Shown here one piece after another: positions 41,713 through 47,277 of a DNA stretch of 47,277 nt. The position numbers were made by a program, and so were the translations under genes. Below the pieces are notes generated by a model. It was given only the letters and a program-made list of their open reading frames with translations, ran no database searches and was not told where the DNA came from. Source of the DNA: Bacteroidaceae bacterium (lineage in GTDB: Bacteria > Bacteroidota > Bacteroidia > Bacteroidales > Bacteroidaceae); assembly GCA_017940605.1 (NCBI GenBank), contig JAGAYF010000065.1, positions 1 through 47,277 on the forward strand, read 5' to 3'. Within the stretch, counting starts at the first letter, position 1. Every line of letters begins with the position of its first letter.

Positions 41713-42651
41713 TTATTGGAACACCCGCACCTTGTATACCTTCTGGTCGGGGACGGGGAAGCTCCATTCGGGGTTGATGGACTTGACGTGGAAGGTCCAC
41801 CAGCTTTCCTCCGGCTCGGTATAGATGATCTGGCCCGTCAGCGGATTGAGGTTGATGGACTTGATGCTGGTGTGGCCCATCATGGACGGGTATACGTTGG
41901 CACTTCCCTTGCTGGTGTCAAACAGGTATACGTTCTGGGCGGCGGTAATCAGGTAGTAGCGGTCGCTGATGCGGCTCAGGTCGTGGCATCCCGAGACGGG
42001 CAGGTTGTATATCCTGTCCAGCGTGAGCGAGGGCTTGTCGGTGTCCCAGTTGGTCAGCTTGTATGCACGTAGTTCATTGCTCCCCAGTGCGTACAGGCGC
42101 TCCGTGGTGGCGTTCCAGACGACGCCGTGGCCGAAGTAGAGGGTGTCGCGGTAGAGGATGCTGTTGTTCTGGCCCAGTTGGTAGATGCAGACAGAGTTGG
42201 CCATGGTGTTGGACGAGGTGGACATGGCCACGGCAATGCGGTTGTTGGGAAGCTGTTCGATGGAGTGCGCATTGGGCGTGCGGGCATAGAACAGGCATTT
42301 CTTAGTGGCTATCTCGATGACGGCTGCACCGCCCGACGAACTGGTTACCAGCAGCTGTGTGTTGTTGGCCACGGGCTTGCATTCGTCCATCGTCTGGAAG
42401 CACGAGTAGAAACTGGAGGGGATGCCGCTGGGCAGGATGTTGCCCGCCGTCCACTCCCACTGGATGCTGGTGTGCGAGGAATCGGATTTCTCAGGGTCGA
42501 TGATGCGTATCTTGTCGTCGCCGCAGATGACGATGGGCCGTTGCTGCTGGTGCAATGTAGAGAGGGAGAGCACCGTTTCCCTGTTGCCTTGGGCCGCAAG
42601 GCCTTGTGTCAGCAGGGTAATCAGGGTGAGCAGGATGTATGTCCGTTTCAT
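41713..42651 (-). CDS. Secreted beta-propeller-like protein, probably DUF6528
   Basis: 312 residues with a signal peptide (MKRTYILLTLITLLTQGLAAQ). The early block VICGDDKIRIIDPEKSD and IQWEWTAGN, and repeating elements such as LLVTSSSGGAAVIEI, RIAVAMSTSSNT, ERLYALGSNELRAYKL and RYYLITAAQNVYLFDTS, look like a six-bladed propeller. They remind me of the DUF6528 family of gut Bacteroidales, a tentative assignment. No catalytic motif is apparent. It begins 16 bp after the end of miaB and may be cotranscribed with it. Confidence 0.72.
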   Translation of the reverse strand: MKRTYILLTLITLLTQGLAAQGNRETVLSLSTLHQQQRPIVICGDDKIRIIDPEKSDSSHTSIQWEWTAGNILPSGIPSSFYSCFQTMDECKPVANNTQLLVTSSSGGAAVIEIATKKCLFYARTPNAHSIEQLPNNRIAVAMSTSSNTMANSVCIYQLGQNNSILYRDTLYFGHGVVWNATTERLYALGSNELRAYKLTNWDTDKPSLTLDRIYNLPVSGCHDLSRISDRYYLITAAQNVYLFDTSKGSANVYPSMMGHTSIKSINLNPLTGQIIYTEPEESWWTFHVKSINPEWSFPVPDQKVYKVRVFQ

Positions 42652-42667
42652 GGTGTAATGAGATGGG

Positions 42668-44011
42668 TTATGCTTGATCGGGATGGTGCAGGGGCGCGGT
42701 TTCCGCGCCTTTCAGCGTGGCCGACGACGCTTCCGTGATTTCCAAGGTGACGAATTCGCCGGCGTGGTGGCCGTTGCGGTCAAATACCACCATCTTGTTC
42801 TGTTCCGTGCGGCCGCACAACTGTTGCGAGGACCGCTTGCTTGCGCCTTCCACCAGCACCTGGCGTGTTTTTCCCACTTCCAGGAGGTTGCGCTCCAGGC
42901 TCAGTTTGTTTTGCAGCTCAATCAGTTCGTTCAGTCGGCGTATCTTGGTGTCTTCCGGCACGTCATCGGCAAAGTGGCGGGCGGCAAAAGTGCCTGGGCG
43001 CTCGCTGTAGCGGAACAGGAAGGCGGAATCGTATTGGCACAGGCGCATCAAGTCGAGCGTTTGCCGGTGATCGTCCTCCGTCTCGCCGCAATAGCCGCAG
43101 AAAATGTCGGTGCTCAGGCCGCAGTCGGGCAGGATGTCGCGTATGGCCGCGACCCGTCCCAAATACCACTCGCGCGTATATTTCCTGTTCATTTTTTCCA
43201 GGACGGCGTTGCTGCCGCTCTGGACGGGAAGGTGGATGTGGCGGCACAGGTTGGGGTGCGCTGCGATGGCGCGCAGGGTATCGTCGCTCATGTCCTTGGG
43301 ATGGCTGGTCGTGAAGCGCACGCGCATGATGCCTGCCCTGTCGGCCACGCGCCGCAGCAGGTCGGGGAATCCCACGGTGCGCTTTCCGTCGTCCCAATGG
43401 TAGGAATTGACGTTCTGTCCCAGCAGCGTCACTTCCTTGTAGCCTTTCTGCCGCAGGTCGTCCACCTCATGCAGGATGCTTTCCAAGTCCCGGCTGCGCT
43501 CGCGCCCCCGAGTGTAGGGCACGATGCAGTAATGGCAGAAGTTGTTGCAGCCGCGCGTGATGGATACGAAGCCGCTGATGCGGTTGCCCATGATGCGACG
43601 GGGCATTACGTCCCTGTAGGTCTCGGTCAGCGAGAGTTCGACGCTCATGGCCTTTTGTCCGGCCTCGGCCTGCGCCACAAGGTCGGGCAGGTCCAGGTAA
43701 GCGTCGGGGCCGGCCACGATGTCCACGCCGTGTTCCTCCTGCAATTCCCCGCGCGTGCGTTCTGCCATGCAGCCCAGCACGCCAATGAGGAAGCGACGCC
43801 CCTTGCGGCGGCGCGCATTCAGGGTTTGCAGGCGGTGGTGTATTTTTTGTTCGGCGTTGTCGCGCACTGAGCAGGTGTTGAGGAAGACAGCGTCGGCCTC
43901 TGCCTCGTCCCGGCACACGTCGTAGCCTGCCATTTGCATGATGCTGGCCACAGTCTCGCTGTCGGCCACGTTCATCTGGCAGCCGTAGGTTTCAATGTAG
44001 AGTTTCTTCAT
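42668..44011 (-). CDS. miaB: tRNA-2-methylthio-N6-dimethylallyladenosine synthase
   Basis: 447-residue radical-SAM methylthiotransferase that adds a methylthio group to i6A37 of tRNAs. The N-terminal UPF0004 domain has the three cluster cysteines C11 (YGCQMN), C47 (NTCSVRD) and C81 (LGCMAER). The radical-SAM site is C155-NNF-C159-HY-C162, and a C-terminal TRAM domain (about 375-435) follows. RGREXSR and QSGSNAVLEKMNRKY are the usual MiaB blocks. The start at 44011 is fixed by a TAACTTTG box 15 bases upstream and the canonical KKLYIETYGCQMN beginning. Confidence 0.97.
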   Translation of the reverse strand: MKKLYIETYGCQMNVADSETVASIMQMAGYDVCRDEAEADAVFLNTCSVRDNAEQKIHHRLQTLNARRRKGRRFLIGVLGCMAERTRGELQEEHGVDIVAGPDAYLDLPDLVAQAEAGQKAMSVELSLTETYRDVMPRRIMGNRISGFVSITRGCNNFCHYCIVPYTRGRERSRDLESILHEVDDLRQKGYKEVTLLGQNVNSYHWDDGKRTVGFPDLLRRVADRAGIMRVRFTTSHPKDMSDDTLRAIAAHPNLCRHIHLPVQSGSNAVLEKMNRKYTREWYLGRVAAIRDILPDCGLSTDIFCGYCGETEDDHRQTLDLMRLCQYDSAFLFRYSERPGTFAARHFADDVPEDTKIRRLNELIELQNKLSLERNLLEVGKTRQVLVEGASKRSSQQLCGRTEQNKMVVFDRNGHHAGEFVTLEITEASSATLKGAETAPLHHPDQA

Positions 44012-44026
44012 GCACGAAGTTTGCTG

Positions 44027-44034
44027 CAAAGTTA
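44027..44034 (-). promoter_or_regulatory. -7 box TAACTTTG of miaB
   Basis: Exact consensus on the minus strand, 15 bases before the ATG at 44011, so the leader is very short. Confidence 0.72.
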
Positions 44035-44084
44035 GCAAAAATAGCAGGAATGCGTGCCAAATCTCAAAAAAAAACGCAAAAAGT

Positions 44085-44115
44085 TTTGCCCTTTTGGAAA
44101 AAGGCTGTAACTTCA
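44085..44115 (+). promoter_or_regulatory. Probable promoter of the HAD-hotdog gene
   Basis: -33 TTTG (44085-44088), 19-bp spacer, -7 TAACTTCA (44108-44115, two mismatches at its end), 40 bases before the ATG at 44156. Confidence 0.5.
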
Positions 44116-44155
44116 ACTCGTTTTTCCGTATTAAACCCTGTGAAACGACTGCGAT

Positions 44156-45388
44156 ATGAAAGAATACAAGTTACTGGTGCTGGACGTGGACGGCACATTG
44201 CTGAACAGTGCGCATGAAATCACGCCTCGCACGCGCGATACCTTAATAAAGATACAGCAGATGGGGGTGCGCATCGTCTTGGCCTCGGGACGCTCGCCCC
44301 ATGGCCTGAACGCGATTGTCAGGCAACTGGATATGCACCGCCACGGCGGCTATGTGATTGCCTTCAACGGTAGCCTGATCTATGACGCGCAGACTGAGGA
44401 GGTCCTCTTCGAGCGTTGCGTCAGCCCCGAACTGCTTCCGTTCCTGGAGCGCAAGGCGCACCAGTACGGATTCCCCATATTCACCTACAGCAACGAGGCC
44501 ATCATCACCGACACGCCCAACCAGCCGCGCATCATGGCCGAGGCGGAGCTGAACGGCCTGCCCGTGCGCCACGAGGAACTGTTCAGCATACAGGTGGACT
44601 TTGCTCCGTGGAAGCTGGTGCTTGTCAACGAGGACGAGGCCTCGATGGCGGAACTCTATGAGCGCTGGAAGCGCCGCCTGTCGGGCACGGCCGAGGTGCA
44701 CCGCTCGGAAAAGTTCTTCCTGGAAATCCTTCCGCCGGCCATCGACAAGTCCATGGCCTTGGGGGCTTTGTTGCAGAAGCTGGATGTCAAGGCTGAGGAC
44801 GTGGCCGCCATAGGCGACGGCGTGCGCGACATAGGATTGCTGCAGATGGCGGGCGTGGGCATTGCCATGGGCAATGCTGCGGAGTCGGTGCGCGCGTGCG
44901 CGGACTCCATTACCGACACCAACGACCGCGACGGCGTGGCCAAGGCGGTGGAGCAGGCCATCGACGCGTACCGCCAGCCCGAAAACCTGCCGCTGGAGGA
45001 GATAAACCGCATGATGGCCTCGTCCATGATTGGCCACCTGGGCATAACGTTCACCTATGCGGCCGAGGGGCGCGTGGAAGCTACGATGCCGGTGGACCTG
45101 CACACGCGCCAGCCGTTTGGCATCCTGCATGGCGGCGCGTCGCTGGCATTGGCCGAGACCGTGGCCGGCCTGGGGTCCATGCTGTGCATAGCTCCCGATG
45201 AGCATGCCGTGGGAATGCAAATCAGCGGCAACCATGTGTCGTCTGCCCATGAGGGCGACACCGTACGCGCGGTGGCAACGCTGGTCCACAAGGGGCGGCA
45301 CAGCCACCTGTGGTCGGTAGACATCTCCACATCGACGGGCAAGCTGGTCAGCACCGTGCGCGTGCTCAACAGCATCCTGCGAAAATAA
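44156..45388 (+). CDS. Fused Cof-type HAD phosphatase and hotdog (PaaI/MenI-like) thioesterase
   Basis: 410 residues in two enzymes. Residues about 1-270 are a HAD-IIB Cof-type phosphatase: nucleophile D10-V-D12-GT, ASGRS (motif II), a conserved Lys in IDKSMAL, and GDGVRD, where the usual GDxxND Asn is Arg. Residues about 278-410 are a hotdog-fold thioesterase with GILHGGASLALAETVAG, holding the family catalytic Glu. This branch includes 1,4-dihydroxy-2-naphthoyl-CoA thioesterase of menaquinone synthesis and phenylacetyl-CoA thioesterase; no menaquinone genes are nearby. Start codon supported by the promoter. Confidence 0.9.
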   Translation: MKEYKLLVLDVDGTLLNSAHEITPRTRDTLIKIQQMGVRIVLASGRSPHGLNAIVRQLDMHRHGGYVIAFNGSLIYDAQTEEVLFERCVSPELLPFLERKAHQYGFPIFTYSNEAIITDTPNQPRIMAEAELNGLPVRHEELFSIQVDFAPWKLVLVNEDEASMAELYERWKRRLSGTAEVHRSEKFFLEILPPAIDKSMALGALLQKLDVKAEDVAAIGDGVRDIGLLQMAGVGIAMGNAAESVRACADSITDTNDRDGVAKAVEQAIDAYRQPENLPLEEINRMMASSMIGHLGITFTYAAEGRVEATMPVDLHTRQPFGILHGGASLALAETVAGLGSMLCIAPDEHAVGMQISGNHVSSAHEGDTVRAVATLVHKGRHSHLWSVDISTSTGKLVSTVRVLNSILRK

Positions 45389-45435
45389 GTGCCATCCAGG
45401 TAAAAGTCTGTGCCATGCGGCAGGACATTCATCTC

Positions 45436-45462
45436 GGGGACAGCTCCGTCGGGGCTGCCCCC
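45436..45462 (+). terminator. Probable terminator after the HAD-hotdog gene
   Basis: GGGG, one mismatch, then CAGC pairs with GCTG, one mismatch, then CCCC around a 9-base loop. GTTCTTGTTG follows, an imperfect T-rich tail. Confidence 0.5.
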
Positions 45463-45563
45463 GTTCTTGTTGTGCCGCAATGTGCTTTTGGCGCGCCCTA
45501 AATGGTTTGAGACCAATTGTTTGCCGATACAGATAGTCAATGGGGCGTGCGCGCCTTTTTCTT

Positions 45564-45636
45564 ACGCCTTGTATGCTGTTTTTTTACGCTTTGCGTAGAT
45601 TTTTTCGGGCCGCATTGGGCCGTCTTTTGCGCCTTG
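45564..45636 (+). repeat. 73-bp four-block intergenic repeat, copy F
   Basis: ACGCCTTG at 45564, ACGCTTTG at 45586, GGGCCGCATT at 45607 and GCGCCTTG at 45629, with offsets 0, 22, 43 and 65. Strong T-tracts precede each block. GCGCTGCCA after the last block resembles the same place in copy D. Both flanking genes run in the same direction. Confidence 0.85.
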
Positions 45637-45723
45637 CGCTGCCAGGATTGTCCCAAGGGGGTGGGGTGAAAGTTTTTTCGGCGTTTTTTCGCCGGTCCAT
45701 CCATGCGTTTTCGCCAAAAAGCG

Positions 45724-45731
45724 TAATTTTG
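45724..45731 (+). promoter_or_regulatory. -7 box TAATTTTG of the CBM9-like gene
   Basis: Exact consensus 46 bases before the ATG at 45778. Confidence 0.65.
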
Positions 45732-45777
45732 TGACTGTCTACTGAATTTGTGAAACAGGAACTTAATAATCAATCGT

Positions 45778-46422
45778 ATGAATATCAAGCAAATCAAGAG
45801 CATCGTGCGCAGCGCGGCCGACGTGCCTGTGGTGCTGGACCGCGTGGAGATTCCCTTTGTCAAGATAGGGCAGGTGAATTGGCCCGACAGTTTTCCCTAC
45901 AAACCTGACGTTGAGTTTCGTATGGCCTATAACGACCTGTCTCTGCTGTTGCATTTCCGCGTGAGGGAGCTGATTGTCAGGGCGGTCTATGGCAAGGATA
46001 ACGGACAGGTGTGGACGGACAGCTGTGTGGAGTTCTTCTCCGTGCCGGCAGGTGACGGCATCTACTACAACCTGGAGTGCAACTGCATCGGCACGGTACT
46101 GCTGGCCGCCGGCCCGCACCGCGAGAACAGAGAACATGCCGGCCCTGACACGCTGGGCAGCATACAGCGCTGGGCATCGCTGGGCCGCGCCCCGTTTGAG
46201 GAAAAGGCCGCTCCCGTGTTGTGGGAGGTGGCCCTTATCGTGCCCTATACGGCGTTCTTCAAGCACCGCATACGCTCAGTAAGGGGGAAGACCATCAAGG
46301 CCAACTTCTACAAGTGCGGCGACGAGCTCAGGACGCCCCATTTCCTGTCATGGAATCCCATCCGGCTGGAGAAGCCCAACTTCCATTGTCCGGAGTTCTT
46401 TGGCGAACTCACGTTTGACTGA
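45778..46422 (+). CDS. CBM9-like (carbohydrate-binding family 9-type) protein
   Basis: 214 residues with no signal peptide. The fold pattern is that of CBM9-like domains found in Bacteroidetes: an opening IPFVKIGQVNWPDSFPYKPDV, the central VWTDSCVEFF block, YYNLECNCIGTVLLAAG, and a final HFLSWNPIRLEKPNFHCPEFFGELTF, in which W and FG are family features. The ligand and role are unknown; without a signal sequence it is expected in the cytoplasm. It converges on the SIMPL gene with 12 bp between the stops. Confidence 0.85.
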   Translation: MNIKQIKSIVRSAADVPVVLDRVEIPFVKIGQVNWPDSFPYKPDVEFRMAYNDLSLLLHFRVRELIVRAVYGKDNGQVWTDSCVEFFSVPAGDGIYYNLECNCIGTVLLAAGPHRENREHAGPDTLGSIQRWASLGRAPFEEKAAPVLWEVALIVPYTAFFKHRIRSVRGKTIKANFYKCGDELRTPHFLSWNPIRLEKPNFHCPEFFGELTFD

Positions 46423-46434
46423 CGCCGGCAGGTG

Positions 46435-47133
46435 TCAGTTGTCCAGGTAGTACTCTACGCTGGTCACCACGCGCACCTTTTTGATGTACGGCGTGTTGGT
46501 GTCGCGGTCCTCCACGGAGAAATACCCTTGTGTGGCGTGCTTGATTTTTCCTATCTTGCTGCCTGAGTCCTTGGCAAACTTCTCGGCGGCCTGGCGTGCG
46601 CTGTGCGTGGCTTCTGCCACCATCTGGGGCTTTATGCTGTCCAGCTGGGTGAACTCATAGCGGGTCTCGGCGCTGTAGTCGCTGGCCACGGGCACGCCCT
46701 CCCTCAGCAGGTCCTGCATGTGGCCCATGAGCCTGCGCGCCTCCTCGACGCGGTGGGTCGTTACGGTGGCCACCTGCAGCAAACGGTAGTGCTGAACTTG
46801 GCTCTTGTTGCTGTAGCCGCTGCTCCAGTTGTCTTCTATCTTTGGCGTCGATACGCTGATTTCGTTGGCCGCGATGCCGTTGCGTACCAAGTATTGCGTG
46901 ATGATTTCCATGGCGCGCGATGCGTTGTTGTAGAGGGCGTTCAGGTCGTTGCCGGCCTGTTGGTAGGGAATGGGCCATACCACCTTGTCGGCCGGCACGT
47001 TCTTTTCGCTGAATCCGCGCACCTGCACGGTGCGGTCGCGCTCCGAGAAAGTGCGGAAACCCTTGAAGACGAAGAATCCGGCGGCCAGCAGGCCGAAAGC
47101 GATGATGGCCGCCTCAATGCGTTGATTTTTCAT
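46435..47133 (-). CDS. SIMPL domain (DUF541) protein, membrane-anchored
   Basis: 232 residues. An N-terminal transmembrane helix (about 8-25) anchors a periplasmic SIMPL/DUF541 domain. The domain includes VQVRGFSEKNVPADKVVWPIP, a conserved SRAMEIITQYLVRNGI helix, STPKIEDNW and a C-terminal KKVRVVTSVEYYL strand. The domain occurs in outer-membrane or periplasmic proteins of unclear function, sometimes linked to stress. It is transcribed toward the CBM9-like gene and away from a second promoter near the right edge. Confidence 0.9.
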   Translation of the reverse strand: MKNQRIEAAIIAFGLLAAGFFVFKGFRTFSERDRTVQVRGFSEKNVPADKVVWPIPYQQAGNDLNALYNNASRAMEIITQYLVRNGIAANEISVSTPKIEDNWSSGYSNKSQVQHYRLLQVATVTTHRVEEARRLMGHMQDLLREGVPVASDYSAETRYEFTQLDSIKPQMVAEATHSARQAAEKFAKDSGSKIGKIKHATQGYFSVEDRDTNTPYIKKVRVVTSVEYYLDN

Positions 47134-47152
47134 GATTTTATCCTTAATTCCG

Positions 47153-47160
47153 CAACACTA
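47153..47160 (-). promoter_or_regulatory. Near-consensus -7 box TAGTGTTG of the SIMPL gene
   Basis: On the minus strand TAGTGTTG has one mismatch to TAnnTTTG and lies 19 bases before the ATG at 47133. The 10-mer TAGTGTTGCG recurs inverted at 47239-47248. Confidence 0.45.
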
Positions 47161-47183
47161 TAGTTTAACATTATTTATAAGTG

Positions 47184-47208
47184 CCTGAGCAACAAAAAGT
47201 TGCCCAGG
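47184..47208. repeat. Imperfect hairpin between two divergent promoters
   Basis: CCTGAGCAAC pairs with GTTGCCCAGG (one mismatch) around AAAAA. It lies between the SIMPL promoter and a rightward promoter and could be a shared operator, a terminator, or an internal hairpin near the end of an insertion sequence. Confidence 0.6.
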
Positions 47209-47238
47209 ATTTTGCCATGTCAGAATTTTCACTTACCT

Positions 47239-47246
47239 TAGTGTTG
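47239..47246 (+). promoter_or_regulatory. Rightward near-consensus -7 box at the window edge
   Basis: TAGTGTTG, one mismatch to TAnnTTTG, in front of a purine-rich leader (GCGAAAAGAAGACAAG). A candidate ATG lies at 47274, 27 bases later, and the window ends there, so a gene probably starts here. Confidence 0.45.
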
Positions 47247-47273
47247 CGAAAAGAAGACAAGCAAAACTCTAAT

Positions 47274-47277
47274 ATGA
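47274..47277 (+). CDS. Possible start of a gene cut by the window end
   Basis: An ATG at 47274 follows a -7-like box and an A-rich leader of the kind seen before Bacteroidetes genes. Only the start codon is inside the window, so the product cannot be judged. The leader and the hairpin before it would fit the left end of an insertion sequence, but this is a guess. Confidence 0.25.

Larger units (their letters stand above)
45389..45777. other. 389-bp intergenic region before the CBM9-like gene
   Basis: It holds a likely terminator (45436-45462), repeat copy F (45564-45636) and a TAATTTTG box (45724-45731). I see no gene and nothing else I can name. Confidence 0.7.

Noticed and set aside
42674-43870. 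Plus-strand open frame (398 codons) opposite miaB
   Set aside because: miaB is unambiguous on the minus strand; this frame has no recognisable domain.

Overview
The window looks like chromosomal DNA of a high-GC member of the Bacteroidales, probably the Bacteroidaceae/Prevotellaceae group. Many genes are preceded by the Bacteroidetes -7 box (TAnnTTTG, for example TAACTTTG, TACCTTTG, TAATTTTG) a short distance before the start, and Shine-Dalgarno sequences are essentially absent. Families typical of the phylum are present: DUF4491, acidic-tagged lipoproteins, an imelysin/di-heme locus, CcsBA cytochrome c maturation and Mip-like FKBPs. I could not name a species. I saw no rRNA, tRNA or CRISPR.

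Layout. 24-6046 (+): DUF45/YgjP metallopeptidase, M16 peptidase, MATE exporter, SpmA/SpmB-like nucleoside-recognition membrane protein and a polysaccharide flippase. 6325-11506 (-): a five-gene unit with two Tat-signal Gfo/Idh/MocA oxidoreductases, an 81-residue membrane protein, a double-DUF1080 protein and an ApbE-like FMN transferase. It resembles the oxidoreductase/DUF1080 sets linked to 3-keto-glycoside breakdown. 12052-18785: SPFH/NfeD pair (-), DJ-1 protein (+), sirtuin and NadB (-), PBP4-type D,D-peptidase and PAP2 phosphatase (+). 19039-21071: two divergent secreted proteins of unknown function. 21178-23649 (+): three tandem FKBP isomerases predicted for cytoplasm, membrane (lipoprotein) and secretion. 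24123-28138 (+): Lrp/AsnC regulator, DUF4491, a PuuD-M19 dipeptidase fusion, a glutaminyl-cyclase-like M28 lipoprotein and SufE, suggesting peptide use.

28217-37541 (-) is a distinctly AT-richer seven-gene operon: porin, imelysin lipoprotein, di-heme oxidoreductase lipoprotein, second porin, c-type cytochrome lipoprotein, RidA-fold chorismatase-like protein and CcsBA. It looks like a self-contained cell-surface heme/iron redox system carrying its own cytochrome c assembly factor. 37747-47133: acyltransferase, outer-membrane barrel, DEAD-box helicase, DUF6528-like protein, MiaB, HAD-hotdog fusion, CBM9-like protein and SIMPL protein. A possible new gene or mobile element starts at the right edge.

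The most striking non-coding signal is a dispersed intergenic repeat, found six times. Every copy is exactly 73 bp, with four short conserved blocks at fixed offsets (0, 22, 43, 65) and variable bases between them. It occurs in both orientations, always between genes, and is absent from the 17 kb containing the AT-rich operon. The rigid two-helical-turn spacing suggests a protein-binding array or another constrained element. I do not recognise it as a described family.
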